64,000 nucleotides of DNA from Streptomyces sp. CB02366 (GCF_001905905.1 NZ_LIVT01000005.1:1-64000); one strand, 5' to 3'. Shown: positions 34,234-43,910, counted from the stretch's first letter. A program made the numbers and translations. The notes: a model not told the origin generated them from the letters alone.

Positions 34234-34647
34234 TCAGGCCCGCCGGATCGCGCCCCCCGAGACGCTGATCCGCACGGCGGGCAGCGGCCGGGTCGCCGGA
34301 CCGGCCTCGACCGCCGCGTCGGTGATGCTGAACCTGCTGCCGTGGCAAGGACAGCCGATGGCGCCGTCGCTCACCGTCGAGACCAGGCAGCTCGCATGGG
34401 TGCAGACGGCGGAGAACGCCTTGAACTCGCCCTCCGTCGGCTGGGTCACCACGATCTTCCGTTCCTTGAGGACGGTCCCGCCGCCGACCGGGACGTCCGC
34501 GGTCCGGGCCAGCTCCGCCCCGCCGTCCGACGGCGGCGGGGAGCCGGCATCCCCGCCGCCGTCCCCGCCGGAGGAACCGCAGCCGGTGGCCAGGGCGGCG
34601 GCGCCCGCCGCACCGGCGGCCAGCACCGCCCTTCGCCGTGCGTTCAT
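34234..34647 (-). CDS. Rieske (2Fe-2S) domain lipoprotein
   Basis: The 137-residue protein has an Arg-rich Tat-like N-terminus (NARRRAVLAAG) and a lipobox ending at Cys23 (ALATGC), followed by a Gly/Ser linker. The Rieske domain has CTHASC (82-87) and CPCHGSRF (99-106), giving Cys82/His84 and Cys99/His102 ligands plus the Cys87-Cys101 disulfide. It would be an exported, membrane-anchored electron carrier of the small Streptomyces ubiquinol-independent type. No partner redox enzyme is adjacent. It diverges from the aroH-like gene. Confidence 0.9.
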   Translation of the reverse strand: MNARRRAVLAAGAAGAAALATGCGSSGGDGGGDAGSPPPSDGGAELARTADVPVGGGTVLKERKIVVTQPTEGEFKAFSAVCTHASCLVSTVSDGAIGCPCHGSRFSITDAAVEAGPATRPLPAVRISVSGGAIRRA

Positions 34648-34958
34648 GAGCTCTCCTCGGGTGTGGGGGTGTGGCGCGGTGGACGGGGGCCATCGTGGGG
34701 GCGGAGCGCCCCCGGGGAGAAGCAACCGGGCGGACCGTGCCCCCGACCGGGTGGCGGACGGGACTCCCACGGCCGAAGCCCGTGCCGCGCGCGCCACCGC
34801 CCGTACCGCGCGCCACCGCCCACCGGGGCAGTAGTCGAGCACGCGTCCGTCTCACGGAGGGAACGCCGCGACCGCCGCCGACCCGGCCGATCTAGGGTGG
34901 GACGAGCAGCCGCAGGCGCGGCGGCGCGGGCGAACGGACGAGGGACGAGGAGCACGAC

Positions 34959-35321
34959 GTGGCGGTACGGGCGATCCGGGGCGCCGTCCAACTGGACGAG
35001 GACGAGGCCGGGCACATGGGCCGGCGGGTCGGTGAGCTGCTCACGACCGTGCTGGAGCGCAACGGACTGGTCGCCGACGACCTGATCAGCATCTGGTTCA
35101 CCGCCACCCCCGACCTGCACAGCGACTTCCCGGCCGCCGCCGCCCGGAGCCTCGGGATCGTCGACGTCCCCCTGATCTGCGCCCAGGAGCTGGACATCGA
35201 GGGGGCCATGCCCCGGGTCGTCCGTATCCTCGTGCACGTCGAGACCTACCTCTCGCGCGCCGAGATCCACCACGTCTACCTCGGCGCCACCGCCGCTCTG
35301 CGCAAGGACATCGCCCAGTGA
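34959..35321 (+). CDS. aroH: Chorismate mutase, AroH class
   Basis: The 120-residue protein shows the AroH fold features: VRAIRGAVQLDEDEAG with the active-site Arg, LISIWFTATPDLHSDFPAAAAR, and a C-terminal HHVYLGATAALRKD. It converts chorismate to prephenate as a trimer. The GTG start has GAGGAG upstream. It overlaps the following prephenate dehydrogenase gene by 4 bp, so the first two steps of tyrosine synthesis from chorismate are coupled. Confidence 0.93.
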   Translation: MAVRAIRGAVQLDEDEAGHMGRRVGELLTTVLERNGLVADDLISIWFTATPDLHSDFPAAAARSLGIVDVPLICAQELDIEGAMPRVVRILVHVETYLSRAEIHHVYLGATAALRKDIAQ

Positions 35322-36403
35322 GAACCGCCCTCGTCATCGGAACCGGGCTCGTCGGCACCTCCGCCGCCCTCGCACTGGCCGGCCGCGGCGTCCGCGTCCA
35401 CCTCGTCGACCACGACCCCGAGTCCGCCCGCACCGCCGCCGCGCTCGGGGCCGGTACGGAGGAGGCCCCCGAGGGCCCGGTCGACCTGGCGGTGATCGCC
35501 GTGCCGCCCGCCCACACCGCCGCCGTCCTCGCCACCACCATGCGCGACGGGGCGGCCCGTGGCTACCTGGACGTCGCCAGCGTCAAGGGCGGCCCGCGCC
35601 GCGAGCTGGAGGCGCTCGGCCTCGACCTCGCCGCCTACATCGGCACGCACCCGATGGCCGGGAAGGAGCGCTCCGGTCCGCTCGCCGCCACCGCCGACCT
35701 CTTCGAGGGCCGCCCCTGGGTCCTCACCCCGACCCGGGAGACCGACACCGAGGTGCTCAACCTCGCACTGGAGCTGGTCGCCCTGTGCCGGGCCGTCCCC
35801 GTCGTCATGGACGCCGACGCCCACGACCGGGCCGTCGCCCTCGTCTCGCACACCCCGCAGCTGATCTCCTCCATGGTCGCCGCCCGGCTGGAGGAGGCCG
35901 ACGAGACCGCCGTGCGGCTGTGCGGCCAGGGCATCCGCGACGTCACCCGGATCGCCGCCTCCGACCCCCGGATGTGGGTGGAGATCCTATCCGCCAACCC
36001 CGGCCCGGTCGCCGACGTCCTCGCCGGGGTCGCCGCCGACCTGGAGGAGACCGTGGCCGCGCTGCGCGGGCTCGGCTCCGCCGACGAGGGGCAGCGGACC
36101 GCGGGCGCCCACACCGTCGAGGACGTCCTGCGCCGCGGCAACGCCGGCCGCGTCCGGGTGCCCGGCAAGCACGGCGCGGCCCCCGCCGCGTACGAGACCG
36201 TCGCCGTCCTCATCGGCGACAAGCCGGGCGAGCTGGCCGCGATCTTCGCCGACGCGGGCCGGGCCGGGGTCAACATCGAGGACGTCCGCATCGAGCACGC
36301 CACCGCCCAGCAGGCGGGCCTCGTCCAGATCATGGTCGAGCCCAGCGCCGCCCCGGCCCTCGGCGCAGCGCTCCGGGAACGGGGCTGGTCGATCCGGGGC
36401 TGA
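35318..36403 (+). CDS. tyrA: Prephenate dehydrogenase with C-terminal ACT-like domain
   Basis: The 361-residue enzyme has an N-terminal Rossmann motif (VIGTGLVGTSAALALAGRG, residues 5-23), the GTHPMAGKERSG catalytic-region motif, and an HTPQLISSM segment. A C-terminal ACT-like domain (YETVAVLIGDKPGELAAIFA) suggests feedback control by tyrosine. GTG start overlaps the aroH stop. A hairpin follows the stop codon. Confidence 0.93.
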   Translation: MRTALVIGTGLVGTSAALALAGRGVRVHLVDHDPESARTAAALGAGTEEAPEGPVDLAVIAVPPAHTAAVLATTMRDGAARGYLDVASVKGGPRRELEALGLDLAAYIGTHPMAGKERSGPLAATADLFEGRPWVLTPTRETDTEVLNLALELVALCRAVPVVMDADAHDRAVALVSHTPQLISSMVAARLEEADETAVRLCGQGIRDVTRIAASDPRMWVEILSANPGPVADVLAGVAADLEETVAALRGLGSADEGQRTAGAHTVEDVLRRGNAGRVRVPGKHGAAPAAYETVAVLIGDKPGELAAIFADAGRAGVNIEDVRIEHATAQQAGLVQIMVEPSAAPALGAALRERGWSIRG

Positions 36404-36417
36404 GCCGCCCCCGGCCG

Positions 36418-36447
36418 CCGCCGCCCCGCCGCGCACCGGGGCGGCGG
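36418..36447 (+). terminator. Terminator downstream of tyrA
   Basis: An 11-bp perfect stem, CCGCCGCCCCG with its complement at 36437-36447, has an 8-nt loop and lies 15 bp after the tyrA stop. There is no T-tract. Confidence 0.6.
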
Positions 36448-36558
36448 GGCCTCACCCGTACGGGGTACAAGGGCGTGCCCGGCACTCGGTAACCTGGTAC
36501 GAGGCCGCTCCCAGGCCCGTACGTCCCCGCCCCGTGTACCAGGAAGGTGTCCACCACC

Positions 36559-37242
36559 GTGGAAACCGCACGCTCCTCCGTGATCGTCGCCATCGACGGG
36601 CCCTCGGGCACCGGCAAGTCGAGCACCTCGAAGGCCGTCGCCGCCGCGCTCGGCCTGAGCTACCTGGACACGGGCGCGCAGTACCGGGCCATCACCTGGT
36701 GGATGCTGACCAACGGCGTCGACGTGAGCGACCCGGAGGAGATCGCCACCGCCGCCGCCAAGCCCGTGATCGTCTCCGGCACCGACCCCACCGCCCCGAC
36801 GATCACCGTGGACGGCGTGGACGCCTCCGGGCCGATCCGCACCCAGGAGGTCACCTCCAAGGTCAGCGCCGTCAGCGCCGTTCCCGAGGTGCGTACGCTC
36901 ATCACCGCCCTCCAGCGCTCCATCGCCGCCGCCGCGACCGGCGGCATCGTGGTCGAGGGCCGGGACATCGGCACCACCGTGCTGCCCGACGCGGACCTCA
37001 AGATCTTCCTCACCGCCTCGCCGGAGGCCCGCGCCGCCCGCCGCAGCGGCGAGGTCAAGGGCTCCGACCTCGCCGCCACCCGCGAGGCCCTGATCAAGCG
37101 GGACGCCGCCGACTCCGGCCGCAAGACCTCCCCGCTCGCCAAGGCGGACGACGCCGTCGAGGTGGACACCACCGAACTGACTCTCCAGCAGGTCATCGAG
37201 TGCGTCGTCACCCTCGTCGAGGGGAAGCGGGTCGCCGCGTGA
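36559..37242 (+). CDS. cmk: Cytidylate kinase
   Basis: The roughly 227-residue enzyme has the P-loop VAIDGPSGTGKSSTSK near the N-terminus, YLDTGAQYRA, and VVEGRDIGTTVLPDADLKIF, all diagnostic of bacterial CMP kinases. It phosphorylates CMP/dCMP. GTG at 36559 is chosen because AGGAAGG lies upstream at a workable distance; GTG at 36547 would place that site against the start codon. The stop overlaps the acyltransferase gene by 4 bp. The order cmk then der is conserved in actinobacteria. Confidence 0.93.
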   Translation: METARSSVIVAIDGPSGTGKSSTSKAVAAALGLSYLDTGAQYRAITWWMLTNGVDVSDPEEIATAAAKPVIVSGTDPTAPTITVDGVDASGPIRTQEVTSKVSAVSAVPEVRTLITALQRSIAAAATGGIVVEGRDIGTTVLPDADLKIFLTASPEARAARRSGEVKGSDLAATREALIKRDAADSGRKTSPLAKADDAVEVDTTELTLQQVIECVVTLVEGKRVAA

Positions 37243-37895
37243 GCGATGCCACGGGCGCGCCCACGCTGCGCGGAGCGGCCGTCGGGCGGACCATCGGCAT
37301 CGGCCTGATGTACGGGCTGTGGAAGCCCCGGGTGCTCGGAGCCTGGCGGGTGCCCGCCGCCGGCCCGGTCATCCTCGCGGTGAACCACTCCCACAACATC
37401 GACGGCCCGATGCTGATGGGCACCGCGCCCCGGCCGGTGCACTTCCTGATCAAGAAGGAGGCGTTCGTCGGCCCCCTCGACCCGTTCCTGCACGGTATCG
37501 GGCAGATCGAGGTGGACCGCACGACCGTCGACCGCACCGCCATCAGCCACGCCCTGGGCGTCCTGGCGGACGGCGGGGCCCTCGGGATCTTCCCGGAGGG
37601 CACCCGGGGCGAGGGCGACTTCGCCTCGCTGCGCGCCGGACTCGCCTACTTCGCGGTACGCGGCGGTGCCCCGATCGTGCCCGTCGCGGTCCTGGGGAGC
37701 ACCGAGCGCCGCGGCCGGCTGATACGGGGGCTGCCCCCGCTGCGCAGCCGGGTCGACGTCGTCTTCGGCGACGCGTTCGACGCGAGCGCCGGCGACGGGC
37801 GGCGTACGCGCAAGGCGCTGGACGAGGCGACCCTGCGGATCCGGGCGAAGCTCACCGCCCACCTGGAAACCGCCAAGCGCCTCACCGGGCGATAG
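37239..37895 (+). CDS. 1-acyl-glycerol-3-phosphate acyltransferase family protein
   Basis: The 218-residue protein has the PlsC signature HSHNID (an Hx4D catalytic motif in NHSHNIDGPML, residues 49-59) and the FPEGTRGEGDF motif III, with a hydrophobic lead-in. It would acylate lysophosphatidic acid or a related alcohol at the membrane face. Its GTG start overlaps the cmk stop. The gene sits between cmk and der in Streptomyces. It is not known to be a part of the CMP pathway. Confidence 0.88.
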   Translation: MSDATGAPTLRGAAVGRTIGIGLMYGLWKPRVLGAWRVPAAGPVILAVNHSHNIDGPMLMGTAPRPVHFLIKKEAFVGPLDPFLHGIGQIEVDRTTVDRTAISHALGVLADGGALGIFPEGTRGEGDFASLRAGLAYFAVRGGAPIVPVAVLGSTERRGRLIRGLPPLRSRVDVVFGDAFDASAGDGRRTRKALDEATLRIRAKLTAHLETAKRLTGR

Positions 37896-37968
37896 GCCAG
37901 ACTTGAGTACTTGAGTAGTGGACCGCGCTGATCGCGGTCCATCGATGACGCACAGAGGAACGGACTTC

Positions 37969-39444
37969 ATGAACGACCAGATTCACTCCGACGGCTCGGG
38001 CCACGAGCACGGAGAACTTGGCGATGCCGAGTACGCGGAGTTCATGGAGCTCGCAGCGCAGGAAGGCTTCGACCCCGAGGAGATCGAGGGGGCCCTCGAC
38101 GAGGCCGGTCACGGCCCGCTCCCCGTACTCGCCGTCGTCGGCCGCCCCAATGTCGGCAAGTCGACCCTGGTGAACCGGATCATCGGCCGCCGCGAGGCCG
38201 TCGTGCAGGACAAGCCCGGCGTCACCCGCGACCGCGTCAGCTACGAGGCCGAATGGGCCGGGCGGCGCTTCAAGGTCGTCGACACCGGCGGCTGGGAGCA
38301 GGACGTCCTCGGCCTCGACGCCTCGGTCGCCGCCCAGGCCGAGTACGCCATCGAGACGGCCGACGCGGTCGTCTTCGTCGTGGACTCCACCGTCGGCGCC
38401 ACCGACACCGACGAGGCGGTCGTCAAGCTGCTGCGCCGGGCCGGCAAGCCCGTCGTCCTGTGCGCCAACAAGGTCGACGGCCAGAGCGGCGAGGCGGATG
38501 CCACCGCGCTGTGGTCGCTCGGCCTCGGCGAGCCCTACCCGGTCTCCTCGCTCCACGGCCGCGGCACCGGCGACATGCTGGACGCCGTCCTGGAGGCCCT
38601 GCCGGACGCCCCGGCCCAGAAGTTCGGCACGGCGCTCGGCGGACCCCGCCGGATCGCCCTGATCGGCCGTCCGAACGTCGGCAAGTCCTCCCTGATGAAC
38701 AAGGTCGCCGGGGAGGACCGGGTCGTCGTCAACGAACTGGCGGGCACCACCCGCGACCCGGTCGACGAACTGATCAACCTCGGCGGCATCACCTGGAAGT
38801 TCATCGACACGGCCGGTATCCGCCGCCGCGTCCACCTCCAGGAAGGCGCCGACTACTACGCCTCGCTCCGTACGGCCGCAGCCGTGGAGAAGGCCGAGGT
38901 CGCCGTCATCCTGATCGACTCCAGCGAGTCCATCAGCGTCCAGGACCAGCGCATCGTCACCATGGCCGTGGAGGCCGGGCGCGCCATCGTCGTCGCCTTC
39001 AACAAGTGGGACACCCTCGACGAGGAGCGCCGCTACTACCTGGAGCGCGAGATCGAGACGGAGCTGGCACAGATCTCCTGGGCCCCGCGCGTCAACGTCT
39101 CGGCCGTCACCGGCCGCCACATGGAGAAGCTGGTCCCGGCGATCGAGACCGCGATCGAGGGGTGGGAGACCCGCATCCCCACGGGCCGGCTGAACGCCTT
39201 CCTCGGCGAGGTCGTCGCCGCCCACCCGCACCCGGTCCGCGGCGGCAAGCAGCCGCGCATCCTCTTCGGCACCCAGGCGGGCACCAAGCCCCCGCGCTTC
39301 GTGCTCTTCGCCTCCGGCTTCCTGGAGCACGGCTACCGCCGCTTCATCGAGCGCCGCCTGCGCGAGGAGTTCGGCTTCGAGGGCACCCCGATCCACATCT
39401 CCGTACGCGTCCGCGAGAAGCGCGGCCGCAACACCGGCAAGTAG
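37969..39444 (+). CDS. der: Ribosome biogenesis GTPase Der (EngA)
   Basis: The 491-residue protein has an acidic N-terminal 50 residues, then two G domains with P-loops VVGRPNVGKSTLVNR and LIGRPNVGKSSLMNK, NKVDG/NKWD G4 motifs, and a C-terminal KH-like domain ending in IHISVRVREKRGRNTGK. Der helps assemble the 50S subunit. The ATG at 37969 has AGAGGAA upstream. A strong terminator follows directly. Confidence 0.95.
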   Translation: MNDQIHSDGSGHEHGELGDAEYAEFMELAAQEGFDPEEIEGALDEAGHGPLPVLAVVGRPNVGKSTLVNRIIGRREAVVQDKPGVTRDRVSYEAEWAGRRFKVVDTGGWEQDVLGLDASVAAQAEYAIETADAVVFVVDSTVGATDTDEAVVKLLRRAGKPVVLCANKVDGQSGEADATALWSLGLGEPYPVSSLHGRGTGDMLDAVLEALPDAPAQKFGTALGGPRRIALIGRPNVGKSSLMNKVAGEDRVVVNELAGTTRDPVDELINLGGITWKFIDTAGIRRRVHLQEGADYYASLRTAAAVEKAEVAVILIDSSESISVQDQRIVTMAVEAGRAIVVAFNKWDTLDEERRYYLEREIETELAQISWAPRVNVSAVTGRHMEKLVPAIETAIEGWETRIPTGRLNAFLGEVVAAHPHPVRGGKQPRILFGTQAGTKPPRFVLFASGFLEHGYRRFIERRLREEFGFEGTPIHISVRVREKRGRNTGK

Positions 39445-39448
39445 CCCG

Positions 39449-39511
39449 CCGTACGACGAAGCCCCGGACCGCTCTCGCGATGAGCGAGCGGTCCGGGGCT
39501 TCGTCGTACGG
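39449..39511 (+). terminator. Terminator downstream of der
   Basis: A perfect 26-bp stem (39449-39474 with 39486-39511) closes on an 11-nt loop, 4 bp after the der stop codon. It may also serve the gene converging from the right. Confidence 0.88.
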
Positions 39512-39541
39512 TCTCGCGCCGTCGGGCTCCGGTCGGGGCCT

Positions 39542-39871
39542 TCAGGAGTCCCGCGACCCCGTCCCGGGCGGCAGGGCGGCCGGCCGGGGGCGTCCCGCGT
39601 GCCGTCCGACCCGCTGCCAGGTGCCGAGGCCGCCGGTGTGCTGGCTCTGCGCGCCGCCCGCCTCCCGGCTCTCGCGGCCGGAGGGGGCCGGGTGGCCGCT
39701 CAGCGGGGCCCTCGTGGCGAGGAAGCCGGCGTTGAACGCCGGGAAGGAGAGGTTCTCCTCGCCGCTCCGATCACCCGGCAGCGCCCGGAACGAACGCCGG
39801 TACTCGGAGTACAGCGCGTCGTAGATCGGGGTGGGGGACACGCCCCCCGGCGGTTCCTGCGCGGGACGCAT
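39542..39871 (-). CDS. Small hypothetical protein
   Basis: The predicted product is 109 residues with a distinctive N-terminal half (MRPAQEPPGGVSPTPIYDAL, then YRRSFRALPGDRSGEENL) and a disordered Gly/Arg/Pro tail. The N-terminal motif looks like that of a small conserved Streptomyces protein, but I cannot name it. No ribosome-binding site is visible before the ATG. It is transcribed in the same direction as, and 137 bp after, the next hypothetical gene. Confidence 0.5.
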   Translation of the reverse strand: MRPAQEPPGGVSPTPIYDALYSEYRRSFRALPGDRSGEENLSFPAFNAGFLATRAPLSGHPAPSGRESREAGGAQSQHTGGLGTWQRVGRHAGRPRPAALPPGTGSRDS

Positions 39872-40008
39872 GGCAGGGATCGGACTCTGATGCTGGCGGG
39901 AGGAGTCGTATGAGTGCACGTAGGTGCCAACGACCTCGCCGCTCCTCGGATGCGGCCCCGCCGGAGAAAACGCCGTACGGCGCGAGCGCCGGAGCGGGGC
40001 GGACGCGC

Positions 40009-40791
40009 TCAGGTTCCGGCCAGCGGCATCGCCGCGGCGACCAGGACCCCGTTGACCGCGGCCTTCTCCAGGGCGTCCCGCAGCAGATCCTCGCGCGGCT
40101 GCTGGCCGATGGTGCCGGCCGGGGCGGCGAAGACGAGGACCGTCTGCGACTTGTTGACCGCGGCCCGCCAGCCCTCGGTCACCTGGAGCGGCCGGTGGGC
40201 CTGCCACCAGGCGACCGGGTTGCCGCCGCCCGCGCTCGGCTGCAGCACCGCGTGGAGCTGGCCCACCGCCAGCAGCACGGACCAGCCCGGCAGGACCTCC
40301 GGCAGCCGGTTCATGTCGGGAGCCGGGCGGAAGCCCTGCTCCAGCAGCAGCTGGAGGAACTCGTCGCCCCCGCTGCCGTCGGTGCCGGGCCGGGCGACCG
40401 GGCCGGTGGGCTCGACGACCAGGGCCGGACGCAGGTCGTCCTCGATGAGGACGAGTCCGCTGGTGATGCCGAGGACGGCCTGTTCGGGCATGAGCCCCTC
40501 CGTGTTCTTCCGCTCGCTGCCGGTGATGCTGCGCACCGCGCCCTGGAGCTGGTCCTCGGCCACCCTGACGACCTGCGAGGGGATGCAGCTGGCGTGGGCG
40601 AAGGCGAGGACGGCCGTCTCGTCGCCGACGAACAGCACCGTGCTGGTGCGTTCCTGGTCGGAGTCGCCCGGGGTACGGCAGGAGGTGCAGTCGTAACTGC
40701 CCGGGGCGTTGTCGCCGACGAGCAGCCGGTCGGCTTCGTCGTCGCCGATCTCGGCGCGTACGTCCTGGCTGACGTCGAGCATGCGCGGCAC
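40009..40791 (-). CDS. Conserved hypothetical protein with CxxC motif
   Basis: The 260-residue cytoplasmic protein begins MPRMLDVSQDVRAEIGDDEA. A CTSC pair (residues 34-37, YDCTSCRTPG) and a later Cys in FAHASCIPSQ could bind a metal. Beta-rich segments follow (TSTVLFVGDETAVLAFAH, LPGWSVLLAVGQLHAVLQP). Normal codon use and clean boundaries support a real gene. I do not recognise the family. Confidence 0.78.
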   Translation of the reverse strand: MPRMLDVSQDVRAEIGDDEADRLLVGDNAPGSYDCTSCRTPGDSDQERTSTVLFVGDETAVLAFAHASCIPSQVVRVAEDQLQGAVRSITGSERKNTEGLMPEQAVLGITSGLVLIEDDLRPALVVEPTGPVARPGTDGSGGDEFLQLLLEQGFRPAPDMNRLPEVLPGWSVLLAVGQLHAVLQPSAGGGNPVAWWQAHRPLQVTEGWRAAVNKSQTVLVFAAPAGTIGQQPREDLLRDALEKAAVNGVLVAAAMPLAGT

Positions 40792-41287
40792 GGGGGCTCC
40801 TCGAACTCGGTGCGTGGGCCGGGCGGTTCCCGGCTCATACCGAGGACAACGCGGGATCCGTGGCCGGGGTCACGCACCGGGCGGACGGAAGTGCGAAAAG
40901 ACGGGCCGGGGTCGATACGTCGCCATGTCGAGGCGTCGATGCGGCTTTCGGCCGCGGAGGGGCCCGGAATCTTTTCCCGAGCGGCAGGCAACCTCCTGGC
41001 ATTTTCCTACGTCAAGCTCGGAGGAAAGTGTGGGCGAACGGGTGGCGGGCAGGCGACCCGCGCACCGTGGCGGCAGCCTGCTCGTAGGGTCCCGTTACTT
41101 TCGGGTCCGAAGGGTATCCGGATGCTTTCCTTCCGGAACCCGCAGGTCAGCGATGGTCCGGTGGACAGGTGGGGACGCTGGGCGCGAAAGCGGGGATGCT
41201 CCGGCATTTCCCGGTGCATTTCGGGCGTGGAATCCGCTGGGAAGCACAGTCTTGACAAGGTCGGTCGACAGGGGAAACAGCGACACC
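40792..41287. other. Intergenic region before a glycosyltransferase gene
   Basis: This region is AT-richer than average and carries the promoter of the glycosyltransferase gene. The only structure seen is a small TTTCCT/AGGAAA inverted repeat (about 41005-41030). Long frames through it lack Streptomyces codon bias. Confidence 0.5.
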
Positions 41288-42571
41288 ATGCATATTTCTT
41301 TCCTTCTGCACAATGCCTATGGAATCGGAGGGACCATTCGGACGACGTTCACGCTCGCCCGTACGCTCGCGGAGCGGCACGACGTCGAGATCGTGTCCGT
41401 CTTCCGGCACCGTGACGCCCCCGTCCTCGGCGCGCCCGAGGGCGTGGCGCTGCGCCACCTCGTGGACCTGCGGAAGAAGAGCGCGACCTACGACGGCGGC
41501 GACCCCGACCACGCCCGGCCCGCCGCGGTCTTCCCGCGCGGCGACAGCCGGCACAAGCAGTACAGTCGCCTCACCGACGCCCGCATCGCCGCCCACCTGC
41601 GGACCACCGGGGCGGACGTCGTCGTCGGCACCCGCCCCGGCCTCAACGTCCATCTCAGCCGGGAGACCCGGCGCGGACCGGTGCGCGTCGGGCAGGAGCA
41701 CCTGACCCTCGACAGCCACGGCTACCGGCTGCGCCGCGAGATCGCCCACCGCTACACGATGCTCGACGCGCTCACCACCGTCACCCGTGCCGACGCGGAC
41801 GACTACCGGGCCCGGCTGAAGTTGCCGGGCGTGCGGATCGAGGCCATCCCCAACGCCGTTCCCGAACCCGCCTGCCCGCCCGCGGACGGCGATCTGAAGT
41901 GGGTCGTCGCGGCGGGCCGGCTGCACCGGGTCAAGCGCTACGACCTGTTGGTGCGGGCCTTCGCCCAGGTCTCCGCGGCCCGCCCCGACTGGCGGCTGCG
42001 CATCTACGGCGGCGGTGACGCCACCGGCGACGAACAGGCGGCGCTGCGCGCCCTCGTCGACCGGCTCGGCCTGCACAACCACGTGTTCCTGATGGGCTCG
42101 GCCAATCCGATGGAGGCCGAGTGGCCCAAGGGGTCGATCGCCGCCGTCACCTCGGACCGCGAGTCCTTCGGCATGACCATCGTCGAGGCGATGCGCGGCG
42201 GCCTGCCGGTCGTCGCCACCGACTGCCCGCACGGACCGGCGGAGATCGTCGAGGACGGCGTCGACGGCCGTCTCGTGCCGGTCGGCGACCCGGACGCGAT
42301 CGCCGCCGCCCTGCTCCAGCTGATCGAGGACGACGGACTGCGCCACCGTATGGGTGCGGCCGCGCTGGCCGCCTCGGCCCGCTTCGACCCGGCGAGGATC
42401 GCCGAACGCCACGAAAGCCTGTTCACCGAACTCGCCGCCCGCGGCGCGCGGGGGCGCGGCCACGGCGCCCTGCGCACCGCGCTGCACCGCACCCGCGGCA
42501 ACGTCCTCGACGGGGCCTACGCCCTGCGCTACAAGGCCGCCGACGTACTCCGCAAGGGGAGGACCCCATGA
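41288..42571 (+). CDS. Glycosyltransferase family 4
   Basis: The 427-residue GT-B enzyme begins MHISFLLHNAYGIGGTIRTTF, with the Gly-rich loop that contacts the donor. The C-terminal half holds VVAAGRLHRVKRYDLLVRAF, YGGGDATGDEQAAL, and the EX7E motif ESFGMTIVEAMRGGLPVVAT. The ATG has AGGGGA upstream; a much longer frame upstream runs through the non-coding region and is rejected. It overlaps the next gene by 4 bp and the pair probably acts on one cell-envelope glycan. The sugar is unknown. Confidence 0.88.
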   Translation: MHISFLLHNAYGIGGTIRTTFTLARTLAERHDVEIVSVFRHRDAPVLGAPEGVALRHLVDLRKKSATYDGGDPDHARPAAVFPRGDSRHKQYSRLTDARIAAHLRTTGADVVVGTRPGLNVHLSRETRRGPVRVGQEHLTLDSHGYRLRREIAHRYTMLDALTTVTRADADDYRARLKLPGVRIEAIPNAVPEPACPPADGDLKWVVAAGRLHRVKRYDLLVRAFAQVSAARPDWRLRIYGGGDATGDEQAALRALVDRLGLHNHVFLMGSANPMEAEWPKGSIAAVTSDRESFGMTIVEAMRGGLPVVATDCPHGPAEIVEDGVDGRLVPVGDPDAIAAALLQLIEDDGLRHRMGAAALAASARFDPARIAERHESLFTELAARGARGRGHGALRTALHRTRGNVLDGAYALRYKAADVLRKGRTP

Positions 42572-43401
42572 GCCCCACCGCCGTACGGGCCGACTGCGCC
42601 GCCGATCCGGCCGGGACGCTCACCTTCGACCTGGCCGCCCCGGCAGCCGCCCCCGCCGCCGCGTCCACGCTGCTCCTGCGCCGCCGGGGTGCGGCGGGCG
42701 CCGCACCCGGCGGCACGGTCCGCATACCGCTCGGCAGCGTCGGGCCAGGGCGGCTGCGGGCGGTGCTCCCGGCCTCCGCCCGCCTGGCCGAGGGGCGCTG
42801 GGACGCCTACGTCGAGGAGCCGGGAGTCGAGGGGGCGCGGACGGTGGAGCCGGGGCTGCGGGACCTGCGGGCCCTCGTCGACCGCGCCCCGGACGCCGGG
42901 GCCCCGGGCGTCAGCGCCCGGGTGCCCTACCCGACCGCCGACGGCCGGCTCGCCCTGCGCTGCTGGGCCCGCGCTCCGCACGCCGAGGCGGGGGCCGTCC
43001 TCGGCGGACCGGACGGCATGACGGTCGAGGGCGTGCTGTACGGAGTCGCGGCGGGGGAGGGGGCCGCCGTGGAGGCCCGGCTGCCGGGGGCGCCGACGCG
43101 GACGCACACCGTCCCGCTCGCCTCCCCGGGCGGACCCGCCGGGACCTTCGCCTTCACCCTGCCCTACGCGCCGCCGGCCGCCGGTCCGGTGCCCGAGGCG
43201 CAGCTCTGGCAGTTGTGGCTGATCCCGGCGGCGGGCGCGGCGGGGGTGCGGATCTCCCGGATCCTCGACGACGTGTGGTCCCGCCGCAGGTCCTTCGTCT
43301 ACCCGAGCGCCCAGGCGGCGCCCGGCGTGGTCGCCACCCCGTGCTACACCGCCGACAACGACCTCTGCCTCCGCCTGGAGCCCGCCCCGGCGGGCCGCTG
43401 A
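42568..43401 (+). CDS. Conserved hypothetical protein coupled to the glycosyltransferase
   Basis: The 277-residue protein is rich in Ala/Gly/Pro and predicted beta strands (LTFDLAAPAA, ASTLLLRRRGA, GTVRIPLGSV, GRWDAYVEE). It has no signal peptide or membrane helix. Later segments include PYPTADGRLALRCWARAP and VYPSAQAAPGVVATPCYTAD. Relatives are often labelled transferase without evidence. The ATG overlaps the glycosyltransferase stop (ATGA), so the two proteins are made together. No function is proposed. Confidence 0.78.
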   Translation: MSPTAVRADCAADPAGTLTFDLAAPAAAPAAASTLLLRRRGAAGAAPGGTVRIPLGSVGPGRLRAVLPASARLAEGRWDAYVEEPGVEGARTVEPGLRDLRALVDRAPDAGAPGVSARVPYPTADGRLALRCWARAPHAEAGAVLGGPDGMTVEGVLYGVAAGEGAAVEARLPGAPTRTHTVPLASPGGPAGTFAFTLPYAPPAAGPVPEAQLWQLWLIPAAGAAGVRISRILDDVWSRRRSFVYPSAQAAPGVVATPCYTADNDLCLRLEPAPAGR

Positions 43402-43910
43402 GGAACGGGCCCCGGGGCCGGAAGGGGCCGGGGCGGCAGCGGGTCCGGACGCGGCGGTCGCCCCGCTGCCCGCGGCGTCCCGCCGCCCGTTCCCGGAAGG
43501 CCGCGCGATCCCGAAGCGGAGTCGCGAGGGAGGCCGAACGCGTATGCCTCCCCTTCGGCGGCGGCCCCCTTCCGGCGGGCGTGTGGAGGAAAGGCGGGGA
43601 AAGCGAAGAGCGGCTGAAGGAGCGGAGAATTCTCGTGCTCCAGCCATTCGGGCGCGTCCCCGGCGCCGGAAAAGAAGCAGGCCACCCGGGTGAATCCATA
43701 ATCATACGAGTGCCTTTTCGGACAGGTGAGCGAAGAGGTTCGCTATTGCCCGCGTACGGTCCCGGCCGGTCCGTTTTGATGAAGAGCGCGACGCATAAGC
43801 GTGTGGGGGTCTTGTGACACAAGCGTGACCGCCACGGTACGGGGAGACGCGACGGCGGCTCGGCCCGGCCCGGCCTTCCGTCACGGTCCGGGGCCGCCTA
43901 CGGTGAAGGC
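43402..43910. other. Intergenic region before the I78 inhibitor gene
   Basis: No believable gene was found in these 509 bp. From 43690 to 43830 the sequence is AT-richer. A perfect 13-bp palindrome CTTGTG-A-CACAAG (43811-43823) lies about 88 bp before the inhibitor gene and could be an operator. Confidence 0.5.

Noticed and set aside
40709..41287. Upstream extension of the glycosyltransferase frame
   Set aside because: It has no normal codon bias, and the family N-terminus begins at the ATG at 41288 with an AGGGGA site.
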